The position numbers and the translations under genes were made by a program. From Serratia sp. M24T3 (lineage in GTDB: Bacteria; Pseudomonadota; Gammaproteobacteria; Enterobacterales; Enterobacteriaceae): 64,000 bases of DNA. Below are positions 1-8,769 of the stretch, piece after piece. The notes beneath the pieces were generated by a model, which worked only from the letters and a program-made list of their open reading frames with translations, searched no databases and was not told the DNA's origin. Every line of letters starts with the position of its first letter. The stretch's first letter is position 1. The DNA lies in assembly GCF_000257645.1 (NCBI RefSeq), contig NZ_AJHJ01000007.1, positions 62,001 to 126,000 of the forward strand, in the 5' to 3' direction.

Positions 1-677
1 ATATTGCGCGCCTGCTGCTCGGCATAGTCGAGAATACCCTCGACCCCCTGCAAGAAATCTTCAATGCCAAAGCGGGCAATAATCTCCTGAACCTTGCGTT
101 CGCCGATATTAACCGAGGCGATCTGGGCATTAAAATCCCCCCAGTTTTGATCCGGCGCGCGAACGTTAAGGCGCATAATCCGTGCCACATCTTCATTCAA
201 CTTGCCGCCAGAGATAATTTTTAACGGCGGTATGCGCAATCCTTCCTGCACTATCTCGGTCAGCGATCGCGACAAAGAAGCAGGCACCGCACCACCAACG
301 TCGGTGTTATGGATATGTCCGACCACAAAACAGGCAATCTGCCCCTGATAAAATACCGGCTTCCAGATATGAATATCAGGCGAATGCGTGGCCACATTGC
401 CAGCATAAGAGTCATTGGTAATGCAAATATCGCCCTCTTGATAATCGTCGATCAGTTCTAAAACCGGCGCATAATCAATACCGCTGTACCAAGGTGCACC
501 AAAACTGCGCGGAGAAGCGAAAGCCAGCCCCTCGCGACTGACAATTTGGCAGGAAAAATCCTCGGTTTCTTTAACGAATGTTGAATGCGCGGTGCGCATC
601 AGCGTAAAGGCCATGGCATCGGCGGCAGCAGCGCAGTAGTTGGCCAATATTTGCAGATTGCGTCCATCAATTGCCAT
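1..677 (-). CDS. Hydantoinase B/oxoprolinase-type subunit, N-terminal part (runs off the window)
   Basis: The reverse strand starts at ATG 677 and stays open for 225 codons to the window edge, so only the amino-terminal part is visible. It opens with MAIDGRNLQILANYCAAAAD and contains the family segments around FVKETEDFSCQI, DICITNDSYAGN and VVGHIHNTDVGG, typical of HyuB / N-methylhydantoinase beta / 5-oxoprolinase C-terminal half proteins. These work as a complex with the HyuA subunit in ATP-dependent opening of hydantoin- or oxoproline-like rings, or in acetone-carboxylase-type reactions. The start lies 11 bases inside the end of the hyuA-like gene, so the two are probably translationally coupled. 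The substrate cannot be read from the sequence. Confidence 0.9.
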   Translation of the reverse strand, partial: MAIDGRNLQILANYCAAAADAMAFTLMRTAHSTFVKETEDFSCQIVSREGLAFASPRSFGAPWYSGIDYAPVLELIDDYQEGDICITNDSYAGNVATHSPDIHIWKPVFYQGQIACFVVGHIHNTDVGGAVPASLSRSLTEIVQEGLRIPPLKIISGGKLNEDVARIMRLNVRAPDQNWGDFNAQIASVNIGERKVQEIIARFGIEDFLQGVEGILDYAEQQARN

Positions 678-2742
678 GCTGGAAGTCCTCAAATGGGGTA
701 ATAATCAAATTGCCAAAACTATCGACGTTGACCTGCATCGCGGTTGGCACACAGGTAGTACAGTCGTCCTGAGCAATAATCGCCGGTCCGTTAAACTGTT
801 GACCCGCCCGTAATTGGTCACGGCGCACGACCATGACGTCGCGTCGAGCCCCGTCCACCCAGGCACTGACCACCGATTGCGCAACCACCGGAGCGTCACT
901 GTGAGCCAGTTTTTGCAGGTCAGGTCGCGCGGTGGGTGAAGTGATAACCAGACGCAGGTTGATTATTTGCATCGCGGCCTGCGCGTCGCTGTGGCCAAAG
1001 ATTTTCAGATGCTGCTGGTTAAACGCCTCGCCGATGGCGGCAAGGCTCTCGGCCTGGCATAATCCCGCCGCCAGCCAGCCGTTTTCCAGCGCCACTTCAA
1101 TTTCAAATGATTGACCGCGATAGCGCATATCGGCCGAAAATTGCAGGCGATAAGGTAAATCGGCACCGTGTTCGCGCCGCAACCAGCCCTCGGCATCCTG
1201 CTGCAGCGCCGTTGCAGCGAGCGCGATTTCCTGTAGGCAGTCGAGAGTTAAATCGCGGTACAGAGTGCGGATAAAATCATTTTTCAGGTCCGCCACCAGC
1301 CCGCCCAGTGCCGAGAGCACGCCCGGCGTCGGTGGCACCACCACGCCTTTCATATTCAGTTCGCGGGCCAGATAGCAGCCCATCATCGGACCCGCACCGC
1401 CAAATGCCAGGAAGTAGAATTCGCGCGGATCAATGCCAAAGCGCGACACTAAACCGCTGGTATCGGTATACATACTGGATATCGCCAGCTGAATAATGGT
1501 TTCGGCGGTCTCTTCAATGGAAATTCCCAACGGCCGAGCCAGTAAACTCACTGCGTCACGCGCGGCTGCAACGTCAACACTCACCGCACTGTAGCCCAAC
1601 GCGCCGTGGCCTAATAATCCGCAGGCGGCAAAGGCATCAGTCACCGTGGCCTGCTTGCCGCCGCGCCCGTAACACACCGGGCCAGGCAACGATCCGGCGC
1701 TGTCAGGCCCGACCTGCAATACGCCAAGCCGGTCTATCCACGCCAGCGAACCGCCGCCCTGTCCCACTGAGGTGACTGAAACGGAAGGAATAAAAATTTG
1801 AAACTCGCCGATCACTTCACCGCTGCCGTATTCCGGCCTGCCGTCAACGATCACTGCCACGTCGGCGCTGGTGCCGCCGATATCTAAACTCAGCAGCTTG
1901 CCGAAACCGCATTGGTCGGCGATATATCCGGCACCAATCACTCCAGAGGCAGTGCCAGAGAGGATCATCTGCACACATTCGGCCTTGGCTTGAGTCACGC
2001 TCATCACGCCGCCGTTGGATTTGGTGATCCTTGGTGGCACCGGCACGCCCATCTCCGCCAGCGCCTTTTCAAAAGCGCCAAGGTAATTAATCACCTTTGG
2101 CTGGACGTAGGCGTTGATGGTGGCAGTGATGGTGCGTTCGTATTCGCGAATAATCGGCCAGATTTCAGCAGAGCAGGAGGTCAACATTTCCGGCGCCAGC
2201 TCGGCAACCATCTCACGAACGCGCGCCTCGTTGCTGCCATTGCGATAAGAGTGCAGAAACGCGACCACAATGCCTTCACAGCCCAGCGCTCGCGCCTGTT
2301 CGACGGCGGCAATCACTGAATCGGCATCTACGGCTTGCAGAATACGCCCCTGACTGTCGGTACGTTCTTTAATGGCAAACACCCGATCGCGGCTAATCAA
2401 CGGGTCGGGACGACGAGAAAACAGGTCATGAATGTGCGGAATTTTTAAACGTGCCAGTTCAAGCACGTCCTCAAAGGCCTGCGTGGTAAACAGCGCCAGC
2501 TTGACCCCTTTGCGCTGAATCACCGCATTGACCCCGACAGTGGTGCCGTGAGTAAAATAATGAACTTCCTGCGGCGCAATGCCGAAGCTGTCACGCAGCT
2601 GGCTCAGTCCGGTAGTAATTTCACTGCCGGGGCTATCGGGCCGAGACAGCACTTTCAGGGTTCGAATACTGTTATCGCGCTCGTCCAGCACGGCGAAATC
2701 GGTGAACGACCCGCCGATGTCTACGCCAATTCGGTAAGTCAT
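667..2742 (-). CDS. Hydantoinase/oxoprolinase A-type subunit
   Basis: This 691-residue protein has the HyuA architecture. It has an N-terminal ASKHA-type nucleotide-binding region (MTYRIGVDIGGSFTDFAV, residues 1-18), a THGTTVGVNAVIQRKG loop near 66-81, and a second phosphate loop SLDIGGTSADVAVI in the middle. The C-terminal part ends in the QDDCTTCVPTAMQV segment. Length fits N-methylhydantoinase A and acetone-carboxylase beta families (about 680-720). It probably acts in the cytoplasm with the following hyuB-like gene, which starts inside its 3' end. The ATG overlaps the stop of the upstream acetyltransferase gene by four bases, so three genes form one unit. The substrate is unknown. Related complexes act on hydantoins, 5-oxoproline or ketones. 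Confidence 0.92.
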   Translation of the reverse strand: MTYRIGVDIGGSFTDFAVLDERDNSIRTLKVLSRPDSPGSEITTGLSQLRDSFGIAPQEVHYFTHGTTVGVNAVIQRKGVKLALFTTQAFEDVLELARLKIPHIHDLFSRRPDPLISRDRVFAIKERTDSQGRILQAVDADSVIAAVEQARALGCEGIVVAFLHSYRNGSNEARVREMVAELAPEMLTSCSAEIWPIIREYERTITATINAYVQPKVINYLGAFEKALAEMGVPVPPRITKSNGGVMSVTQAKAECVQMILSGTASGVIGAGYIADQCGFGKLLSLDIGGTSADVAVIVDGRPEYGSGEVIGEFQIFIPSVSVTSVGQGGGSLAWIDRLGVLQVGPDSAGSLPGPVCYGRGGKQATVTDAFAACGLLGHGALGYSAVSVDVAAARDAVSLLARPLGISIEETAETIIQLAISSMYTDTSGLVSRFGIDPREFYFLAFGGAGPMMGCYLARELNMKGVVVPPTPGVLSALGGLVADLKNDFIRTLYRDLTLDCLQEIALAATALQQDAEGWLRREHGADLPYRLQFSADMRYRGQSFEIEVALENGWLAAGLCQAESLAAIGEAFNQQHLKIFGHSDAQAAMQIINLRLVITSPTARPDLQKLAHSDAPVVAQSVVSAWVDGARRDVMVVRRDQLRAGQQFNGPAIIAQDDCTTCVPTAMQVNVDSFGNLIITPFEDFQHGN

Positions 2743-3269
2743 TGCGTGCGTTCCTTTACCGTCAGGGGATTAACGGTGATAAGCGTTTCGTTAAGAGATA
2801 TTGAGATTGGGCCTGCCGGGTTGGCGCGAGTAATCTCCATGATGCTTTCAGGTTGTTTAACCAGATTCCAGCCAGCGCGCTGATATACCGGCTGAGCATC
2901 ACGGGTGGTCAGCATCCATTTCGACACATTGACAAGGTCCGGATGGCTACGCACCACCGCCGATAACCAGGTGCCGAGACCGCGCCCGCGAAAATCGGCA
3001 TCAATGAAAATATCCATCACATAGGCCAGGCGGCAAAAATCGGTGACAACGCGAGCAAAGCCAATCTGCTGCCCTTGATAATAAAGTCCCAACGCCATTG
3101 AATTGGCTATCGACCGCTCGATAATTTCTCGCGGCAGGCCTCTGGCCCAGTCGGATTGAACGGAAATAAAATCGAAAACTTTATCGAAATCTAGCCGCTG
3201 GCGGTCGGTGCTGAGTTCATAACCCTCACGCGACCACTGCACAATTTTATTGTCATTGACCCAAGCCAT
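2739..3269 (-). CDS. GNAT-family N-acetyltransferase
   Basis: This 176-residue protein carries the acetyl-CoA binding motif of GNAT enzymes. Strand 4 (RLAYVMDIFIDADF) is followed by RGRGLGTWL, which fits the Q/R-x-x-G-x-G/A pyrophosphate loop, near residues 95-103. The C-terminal part has the usual YQRAGW segment of a GNAT fold. It is the first gene of a three-gene unit: its TGA overlaps the ATG of the hyuA-like gene by four bases. The acceptor substrate is not known. Position suggests it modifies or detoxifies an amine that is a substrate or product of the hydantoinase-like pair (inference). About 137 bases without a gene separate it from uvsE. Confidence 0.85.
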   Translation of the reverse strand: MAWVNDNKIVQWSREGYELSTDRQRLDFDKVFDFISVQSDWARGLPREIIERSIANSMALGLYYQGQQIGFARVVTDFCRLAYVMDIFIDADFRGRGLGTWLSAVVRSHPDLVNVSKWMLTTRDAQPVYQRAGWNLVKQPESIMEITRANPAGPISISLNETLITVNPLTVKERTQ

Positions 3270-3383
3270 GCCGTTACCTGTCTGGTTACTGTGAAGTTTC
3301 TGCTATCAGTTAAACCACACAACGACACGCGGTGTTAGCGCCAGCGGGCAAAATCTATGGTGCCAGAGAGAGGTTTATGGCAG

Positions 3384-3421
3384 CGATTTACTTTTGCAAT
3401 GACGATTTACTTTTGCAATGA
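3384..3421. repeat. 19-bp exact tandem duplication at the 3' end of uvsE
   Basis: Two identical 19-base copies (cgatttacttttgcaatga) lie head to tail at 3384-3402 and 3403-3421. The second copy contains the uvsE stop codon and last codons; the first is downstream of it. Either copy would give the same protein end, so the duplication is neutral for the gene. Confidence 0.95.
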
Positions 3422-4363
3422 ATAGGCATAGAGCCGGTCACGGGCGAGATTCTTCATTTTGACTTCGCACATAATGTCAAAATCGACAAACGACAGCGCC
3501 CAGTCATTTAAAGTGTCGTTAAAATAATAATCGGCATGCGCCCTGAGTTTTGACTTGGAAACGCCTAAGGTTTGCTGATCCGGATAGCCTTGTTCAGGGA
3601 TCAATCCTTCCTGAGAGATTGAGTAATGCATTACCGGCCGCACGCCGCGCCATGACGTTTTGATCGCCGCCATGCGCGGATCGTCGGGCTGGATAAAGGC
3701 GTTCTCTTTAACCCAGTGATGATGAATATCCAGCACTATCGGGCACAGCTCACGCGCTTGCAGCACGTCGTCAAGTGAACAGGAAATCTCGTCGTTTTCC
3801 ACCGTCAGCATTTGCTTTGATTCGTTACTGAGCTGCATAAAAGCGTCTTTAAATCCGCTGAACCCGGCTCTGCCATTCATATGAATGTTGATTTTAAAAT
3901 CTTGAAAGGTCTTGCCGTAGCCCATCAGCCTGGCGCACAGAGTATGATATTCCACGTCTTCAATGGCCCGCTCGACCACCGCCGGGTTATCCGAGGCCAG
4001 TACGGTATATTGCCCGGGATGAAACGACAGCCGAATGTCGTTTTCACGCGCCACTTCACCACAGCGGGCAAATAACGGGTAAAGATCAGCCAGGAAAGAC
4101 TGATATAAAGGCTTGGCCTCGGGCACGGTATATAAAGGAAGCAAATCGCTGCCGATTCTCATCATCCTCAACGCCGGTAATTCTGTCGCCAGATGTTTGA
4201 GATTCAGATACAGGTTATTTAAATTGGTTGCCGAAATTTCAAAAATCAGCTTTATTCTTTGCTCATTATCCAGACTCAAAAATCTTTTACGCGTGGTCGC
4301 CCGAAACGGGAAAGGTTGATGCTGCTGCGCATCAAAATATTTACAGGCAAATCCTAACTTCAT
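3407..4363 (-). CDS. uvsE: UV-damage endonuclease UvsE/UVDE family
   Basis: This 318-residue protein matches the TIM-barrel UVDE/UvsE family. These enzymes nick DNA 5' to cyclobutane dimers, 6-4 photoproducts and some other lesions, giving a repair route separate from UvrABC. Visible signatures are MKLGFACKYF at the start, MRIGSDLLPLY near residue 68, LSFHPGQYTVLAS (metal-binding His), VEYHTLCARLMG, ENDEISC and the metal-site region VLDIHHHW. Length is normal for the family (about 300). The gene follows the carboxylesterase by 72 bases on the same strand. E. coli has no such gene, so this is an accessory repair function. I see no LexA box in the short upstream gap. Confidence 0.9.
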   Translation of the reverse strand: MKLGFACKYFDAQQHQPFPFRATTRKRFLSLDNEQRIKLIFEISATNLNNLYLNLKHLATELPALRMMRIGSDLLPLYTVPEAKPLYQSFLADLYPLFARCGEVARENDIRLSFHPGQYTVLASDNPAVVERAIEDVEYHTLCARLMGYGKTFQDFKINIHMNGRAGFSGFKDAFMQLSNESKQMLTVENDEISCSLDDVLQARELCPIVLDIHHHWVKENAFIQPDDPRMAAIKTSWRGVRPVMHYSISQEGLIPEQGYPDQQTLGVSKSKLRAHADYYFNDTLNDWALSFVDFDIMCEVKMKNLARDRLYAYSLQK

Positions 4364-4435
4364 GCTGCCTCCGGCATAGTTTTTTGCTGATTACTGCCAG
4401 CGAACGCTAATGGCGCGCCATTTATCAGGCGATTA

Positions 4436-5962
4436 TTAATCCAGCTTGACGAGTTTAGTCATCAGCAGGCGGAAAAGTTTTAATCGTAAGCGCATAAAAC
4501 GCGCCTCGACCTTGAGCTCAGCCTGGCCTTCATTACCAAAGCGCAACGTTTTATCTTTACGCGGACGCCAGACCGGCCAGTGTATATCGCCCTCGATATG
4601 GGTGCTTTTGCCTGCAACGTGACGGGCAAAATTCAGCCAGTATTCACTGACCTTTTCGGCAAAGGCTTGATCACCCGAGGTAAACCCGCCCCCGATAACC
4701 TGTGATTTCTCGATTAAATGCATATTGTTCATCACGTAAGGAATTTCACTGCCGTGCCAGGTGCCATTCGGGCACTGCACGCGCGCGTTTTCCGAAACAT
4801 AGTCAAAATAGTAGCGCCAGCCCGGCGCTCCGGCTTTGTGCTGGCCCAGCATCGCCACATATCCCATGGTGGTAAACGCCATGTCGCGGCTAATCTGTCG
4901 CCCCAGTTCCTTGTCATTTTTGACTCCCGGATAAAGGCATTTAATCAGCCTTAATCCCAGCGGGTGCTGCTGTTTAACCCTTCTCACGACCCCCGCCACA
5001 TTAATATCAAAGTAACTCAACACGCTGGCCTCATCGCTGTTGCTACCGATAATCAATGGCAAAGGATGCTGTTTGCCGGCGGTGAACACCGCGATCATCG
5101 GCTCTGGCAGCACGCTGTCACCGGCAATAGGAACTGGCGCGACGCCAAGTTTGCCGCTGAGCGGCCAAAAGCTGTCCTGTGGCAGTGCGCGAAGTTGCTC
5201 CGCCGTGGCCTGTTGCAGGCCAAAATGCTCGGCCAGCGCTTTACCGCGACGTAACGCCTTCGAGCGACTGGTGTCAGGTAAGGTATAGGCGCTTTGTACG
5301 ATGCCTTTATGAAAAAAACCTTTGGCGCGTGGTGATGAAAACAGTGACAACACACTACGAGCCCCGGAGGATTCGCCAAAAATAGTGACATTTTCGGCGT
5401 CACCGCCAAAGGCCGAAATATTATTTTGCACCCATTGCAGCGCCGCTATCTGATCCAGCAAGGCAAAATTATTTACCGCCTCACCAGGCGGGTACTCTTC
5501 ATCCAGTGCAGGATGGGCGAAGAATCCCAGATGTCCAAGGCGGTAATTCAATGTCACCAATACCACGCCGCGTGACGCCAGCGGACCGCCAATATAAGGA
5601 GAAAGTCCACCAGAACCAATGGTATAGCCACCGCCATGAATCCACACCATAACGGGCCGTTTTTCCCCCACGAAAGGCGAAGCAGTCCAGACATTGAGAT
5701 AAAGACAGTCTTCGCTGAACACGCCGGGATCGCCACCGCCTACCGCCATGCAGTAATCTCGGTTTTGCCAGCTAGATTGCCCCCAGCGATTAGTTTGTTT
5801 GATACCGTGCCATTTTTCCGGCGGTTGGGGTGGCCGCCAGCGCAGTTTACCTATCGGCGGTGCTGCAAAAGGGATCCCTCTGAAAGATGCAATTCCGTTT
5901 TCCCAATCTCCCGCTACGGTACCGGCGTCCGTTACTACATGGGGAGCGTGCTGATTCGGCAT
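4436..5962 (-). CDS. Type-B carboxylesterase (para-nitrobenzyl-esterase-like)
   Basis: This 508-residue protein is an alpha/beta-hydrolase of the carboxylesterase type-B family. Early motifs are GIASFRGIPFAAPPIG and EDCLYLNVW; the oxyanion-hole loop is VMVWIHGGGYTIGSGG. The nucleophile lies in TIFGESSGARS (Ser about 198), and NSDEAS plus TWHGSEIPYV are consistent with the acid and His regions. No signal peptide is visible, so it should act in the cytoplasm on small esters; the natural substrate is unknown. It lies 23 bases after chaB and 72 bases before uvsE on the same strand. There is no functional link to ChaB that I can support. Confidence 0.9.
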   Translation of the reverse strand: MPNQHAPHVVTDAGTVAGDWENGIASFRGIPFAAPPIGKLRWRPPQPPEKWHGIKQTNRWGQSSWQNRDYCMAVGGGDPGVFSEDCLYLNVWTASPFVGEKRPVMVWIHGGGYTIGSGGLSPYIGGPLASRGVVLVTLNYRLGHLGFFAHPALDEEYPPGEAVNNFALLDQIAALQWVQNNISAFGGDAENVTIFGESSGARSVLSLFSSPRAKGFFHKGIVQSAYTLPDTSRSKALRRGKALAEHFGLQQATAEQLRALPQDSFWPLSGKLGVAPVPIAGDSVLPEPMIAVFTAGKQHPLPLIIGSNSDEASVLSYFDINVAGVVRRVKQQHPLGLRLIKCLYPGVKNDKELGRQISRDMAFTTMGYVAMLGQHKAGAPGWRYYFDYVSENARVQCPNGTWHGSEIPYVMNNMHLIEKSQVIGGGFTSGDQAFAEKVSEYWLNFARHVAGKSTHIEGDIHWPVWRPRKDKTLRFGNEGQAELKVEARFMRLRLKLFRLLMTKLVKLD

Positions 5963-5985
5963 GCTGGATCCTTTTAATTAAGGCT

Positions 5986-6213
5986 TTATTTGGGATGCCA
6001 CTTGTCATCATCCCCTTTTTTATAAGAGTGCTTTACTGCAGCCCAGGCAACTTTATGCGCCGTTTCTTCGCGGCTTTCTTCACCCCGACGATCGCTGGAA
6101 TCCTTATATTCATCCCATGCGCTGTTATACACCTCCTTGTAAATATCCTGCGCGTGAGCAGGAAGCACATGTTTGACCGAGTCTGGCAGGGATGAGCGAT
6201 TTTGATAAGGCAT
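5986..6213 (-). CDS. chaB: ChaB family protein, putative cation transport regulator
   Basis: This 75-residue protein begins MPYQNRSSLPDSVKHVLPAHAQ and continues IYKEVYNSAWDEYKD, the typical ChaB domain. It also keeps the EETAHKVAWAAVKHSYKK segment near the C terminus. ChaB is named from the cha locus, where it was proposed to regulate the ChaA antiporter; its molecular role is unclear. A GGAG Shine-Dalgarno site lies eight bases before the ATG. Here chaB faces away from chaA across 482 bases, whereas in E. coli the two are differently arranged. Confidence 0.93.
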   Translation of the reverse strand: MPYQNRSSLPDSVKHVLPAHAQDIYKEVYNSAWDEYKDSSDRRGEESREETAHKVAWAAVKHSYKKGDDDKWHPK

Positions 6214-6695
6214 CAGAGTTTCTCCATGTTCTGGTTTTGCAGTTTACCCTCAACTCTAAGTCTAGCTGCTACGCTTGAAGATAGCCGGATTTAGGAAGAT
6301 TCAGGCTTTTGCAGTTAATGTGGTTTTTGACATTTAATAAGTAGATTAACAAGCAAGTAAATTTACTTACTTTTTAAAACCAGTAAACTTCACCCTGACA
6401 ACAGGTAATTTACTGTAAATAAATGACATTAATTTTACTGCCACTAAACCACTTATGTTATTAAACCTGAGAAATCCCTGATTAAGTTATAAAAACACGC
6501 GCTATGCTGTAAAAACCCCACCAATACCATTTTTCCTATACTCTGTATGTTTTATCTGCTATAATGTAACCAGAAATTACCGTTATATTTTATAGAGGTA
6601 TTGCGCACTCTACAGGATCCACACCCTGCTTTTGTGAGGGCCATTTTCACTTTTTGCCTCCACGCCGAGCATCTTTTATAAGGAAAATCCGCATC
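6214..6695. promoter_or_regulatory. Divergent chaB/chaA control region, AT-rich, with palindrome
   Basis: The 482 bases between chaB and chaA hold no convincing gene. A perfect 14-base palindrome AAGTAAATTTACTT lies at 6355-6368, followed by related GTAATTTACTGTAAAT text around 6405-6420. A strong candidate extended -10 for chaA, TGCTATAAT, is at 6557-6565 on the plus strand, with no clear -35. Binding proteins are unknown; the palindrome is a plausible operator by its form only. Confidence 0.5.
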
Positions 6696-7796
6696 ATGGT
6701 GTCAGCCCAGGAACAACAAAAGCAAAAATCCCGTCATAAAGAGTATTCATTGGTCTTTCCCATTATTGCCCTGATTGTTTTGATGCTATGGGGCAACAGC
6801 AGCAATTTCGGCTTTGTGGTCGGCATTAATCTGATTGCGCTACTGGGTATTCTCGCCAGTGCATTCAGCGTTGTGCGCCATGCAGACGTACTGGCGCATC
6901 GACTGGGCGAACCTTACGGCTCACTGATTTTAAGTCTGTCGGTGGTTATTCTCGAAGTCAGTCTTATTTCCGCGCTGATGGCAACCGGTGATGCTGCCCC
7001 CGCGCTGATGCGCGATACGCTGTTTTCAATCATTATGATTGTGACATCCGGTTTGGTAGGCTTTGCCCTGTTGCTCGGCGGTCAGAAATTCGCGACTCAG
7101 TATGTCAATCTTGGTGGTATCAAGCAGTATCTGATGGCGATTTTCCCGCTGGCAATCATTGTACTGGTGCTCCCTGCCGCGCTGCCTGGCGGTAACTTTA
7201 CGACTTTGCAGGCACTGTTTGTGGCCGCAATTTCAGCCGCCATGTACGGGGTTTTCCTGCTGATTCAGACCAAAACGCACCAGAGCCTGTTTGTCTACGA
7301 ACATGAAGATGAAGACGAAAACACGCCGCACGGCAAGCCGTCATCCCATAAAAGCCTGACCCATGCGCTGTGGTTGGTGGTGCATCTGGTGCTGGTCATT
7401 GCAGTGACCAAATTCAACGCCAACCCGCTGGAAACCTTGCTGACCGAGCTTAATGCTCCGGCACAGTTTACCGGCTTCCTGGTGGCGCTGTTAATCCTGT
7501 CACCCGAGGGCCTTGGTGCGCTGAAAGCCGTGCTGAAAAATCAGGTGCAGCGTGCCATGAACCTGTTTTTTGGTTCGGTACTGGCAACGATTTCTCTTAC
7601 CGTCCCTGCGGTGACAATTATTGCAACATTAACAGGCCAGCAGCTGATGTTTAGCCTGGATCCGGCCAACATTGTCGTCATGTTGGCGGTGCTTATCCTG
7701 TGCCAGATTTCTTTCTCGACTGGCCGCACCAATGTGCTTAATGGTACTGCTCACCTGGCACTGTTCTGCGCTTATATGATGATTATCATGCTTTAA
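6696..7796 (+). CDS. chaA: Sodium-potassium/proton and calcium/proton antiporter ChaA
   Basis: This inner-membrane antiporter exchanges Na+, K+ or Ca2+ for protons and helps at alkaline pH and in salt. I chose ATG 6696 (MVSAQEQQKQKSRHKEYSLVFP) because E. coli ChaA starts similarly. An AAGGA site lies upstream and the in-frame extension to 6654 has no family support. The 366-residue product has about 11 hydrophobic segments. The two cation-exchanger motifs are visible: GEPYGSLILSLSVVILEVSLI near residue 75, and LILSPEGLGALKA in the second half. An acidic cytoplasmic loop with HEDEDENTPHG lies between the halves. It is probably transcribed alone and ends at the hairpin at 7838. Confidence 0.96.
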   Translation: MVSAQEQQKQKSRHKEYSLVFPIIALIVLMLWGNSSNFGFVVGINLIALLGILASAFSVVRHADVLAHRLGEPYGSLILSLSVVILEVSLISALMATGDAAPALMRDTLFSIIMIVTSGLVGFALLLGGQKFATQYVNLGGIKQYLMAIFPLAIIVLVLPAALPGGNFTTLQALFVAAISAAMYGVFLLIQTKTHQSLFVYEHEDEDENTPHGKPSSHKSLTHALWLVVHLVLVIAVTKFNANPLETLLTELNAPAQFTGFLVALLILSPEGLGALKAVLKNQVQRAMNLFFGSVLATISLTVPAVTIIATLTGQQLMFSLDPANIVVMLAVLILCQISFSTGRTNVLNGTAHLALFCAYMMIIML

Positions 7797-7837
7797 TTTA
7801 ACGGCTATGGGGAAAACACCCGCCTGCAGAAACAACA

Positions 7838-7861
7838 AAGGCCGCCATAATTGGCGGCCTT
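7838..7861 (+). terminator. Hairpin after chaA
   Basis: A perfect 9-bp stem AAGGCCGCC/GGCGGCCTT encloses the loop ATAATT, between the convergent chaA and phoH genes. The T run after it is weak (TTGCTTATTT), so it may serve either strand. Confidence 0.75.
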
Positions 7862-7908
7862 GCTTATTTACCGAGACCAGTTAGGTACTCGATGGGTTAA
7901 GTTACGGT

Positions 7909-8697
7909 TCAGGAATAGGCATTCAGCGCATGTTGGCACAAATCTGAACGCACACAGTCCTCTTTGTTAAAGCGAATGATGCCGACCATCTCGTCTTCTT
8001 CGAAGCGAGATAATGCATCGCTAAGCCCTGATACCACACCGCGCGGTAAGTCACACTGGGTGATATCCCCGTTAACAATGACCGTCACGTTTTCACCAAG
8101 ACGGGTCAAAAACATTTTCATCTGAGAGGCGGTGACGTTCTGGGCTTCATCCAGAATAACCACTGCATTTTCAAAAGTACGCCCTCGCATGTAGGCGAAT
8201 GGCGCAATTTCTACTTTACCTATTTCCGGTCGCAGACAGTACTGCATGAACGATGAACCCAGGCGACGAACAAGAATGTCGTAAACTGGCCGGAAGTAAG
8301 GGGCAAACTTCTCAGAGATATCACCAGGCAGGAAACCGAGATCTTCATCGGCCTGCAATACCGGGCGAGTAACAATAATCCTATCTATTTCTTTGTGAAT
8401 TAACGCCTCTGCCGCTTTCGCAGCGCTGATAAACGTCTTGCCGCAGCCAGCTTCACCTGTGGCAAAAATCAACTGCTTATTCTCTATGGCTAATAAGTAA
8501 TGACCTTGAGCTTCCGTACGCGCTTCGATAGCGGAAGTATCGCGAGAATCGCGAGCCATTCCGATAGATTCCAAACCGCCCATTTGTACTAATGAGGTCA
8601 CAGATTCTTCCTCACGTTGGCGGTGACTGCGTGAGTCACGTCTAATAACACGTTTAGCTTCACGACGAGCCTGGATCACTGCTTTTTGTCTTCCCAT
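7909..8697 (-). CDS. phoH: PhoH ATPase
   Basis: This 262-residue protein is nearly colinear with E. coli PhoH. It starts MGRQKAVIQARREAKRVIRR, with Walker A GEAGCGKT at residues 81-88 and Walker B VVILDEAQ near 179-186. PhoH is a cytoplasmic P-loop ATPase with a predicted RNA-related role; in E. coli it belongs to the phosphate-starvation (PhoB) regulon. An AAGG site seven bases before ATG 8697 supports the start. Upstream on the same strand there is a CTGTCAT PhoB-type half-site around 8909-8915 and a long leader, but I cannot show a complete pho box. Confidence 0.95.
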   Translation of the reverse strand: MGRQKAVIQARREAKRVIRRDSRSHRQREEESVTSLVQMGGLESIGMARDSRDTSAIEARTEAQGHYLLAIENKQLIFATGEAGCGKTFISAAKAAEALIHKEIDRIIVTRPVLQADEDLGFLPGDISEKFAPYFRPVYDILVRRLGSSFMQYCLRPEIGKVEIAPFAYMRGRTFENAVVILDEAQNVTASQMKMFLTRLGENVTVIVNGDITQCDLPRGVVSGLSDALSRFEEDEMVGIIRFNKEDCVRSDLCQHALNAYS

Positions 8698-8769
8698 AGT
8701 GGCACCTTACAGTTTGTTTCACTTAACGCTATAGGCCCGAGGCCCGCACGATTATGTTTCACATACAGA

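Noticed and set aside
1912-2319. 135-codon plus-strand frame inside hyuA
   Set aside because: It lies antisense to a clear hyuA-like gene and its translation has no family resemblance; it is a coding shadow.
4409-4422. Palindrome AATGGCGCGCCATT between the carboxylesterase and uvsE genes
   Set aside because: It is too short and loop-free to be a terminator, and no regulator is suggested; recorded only as sequence curiosity.
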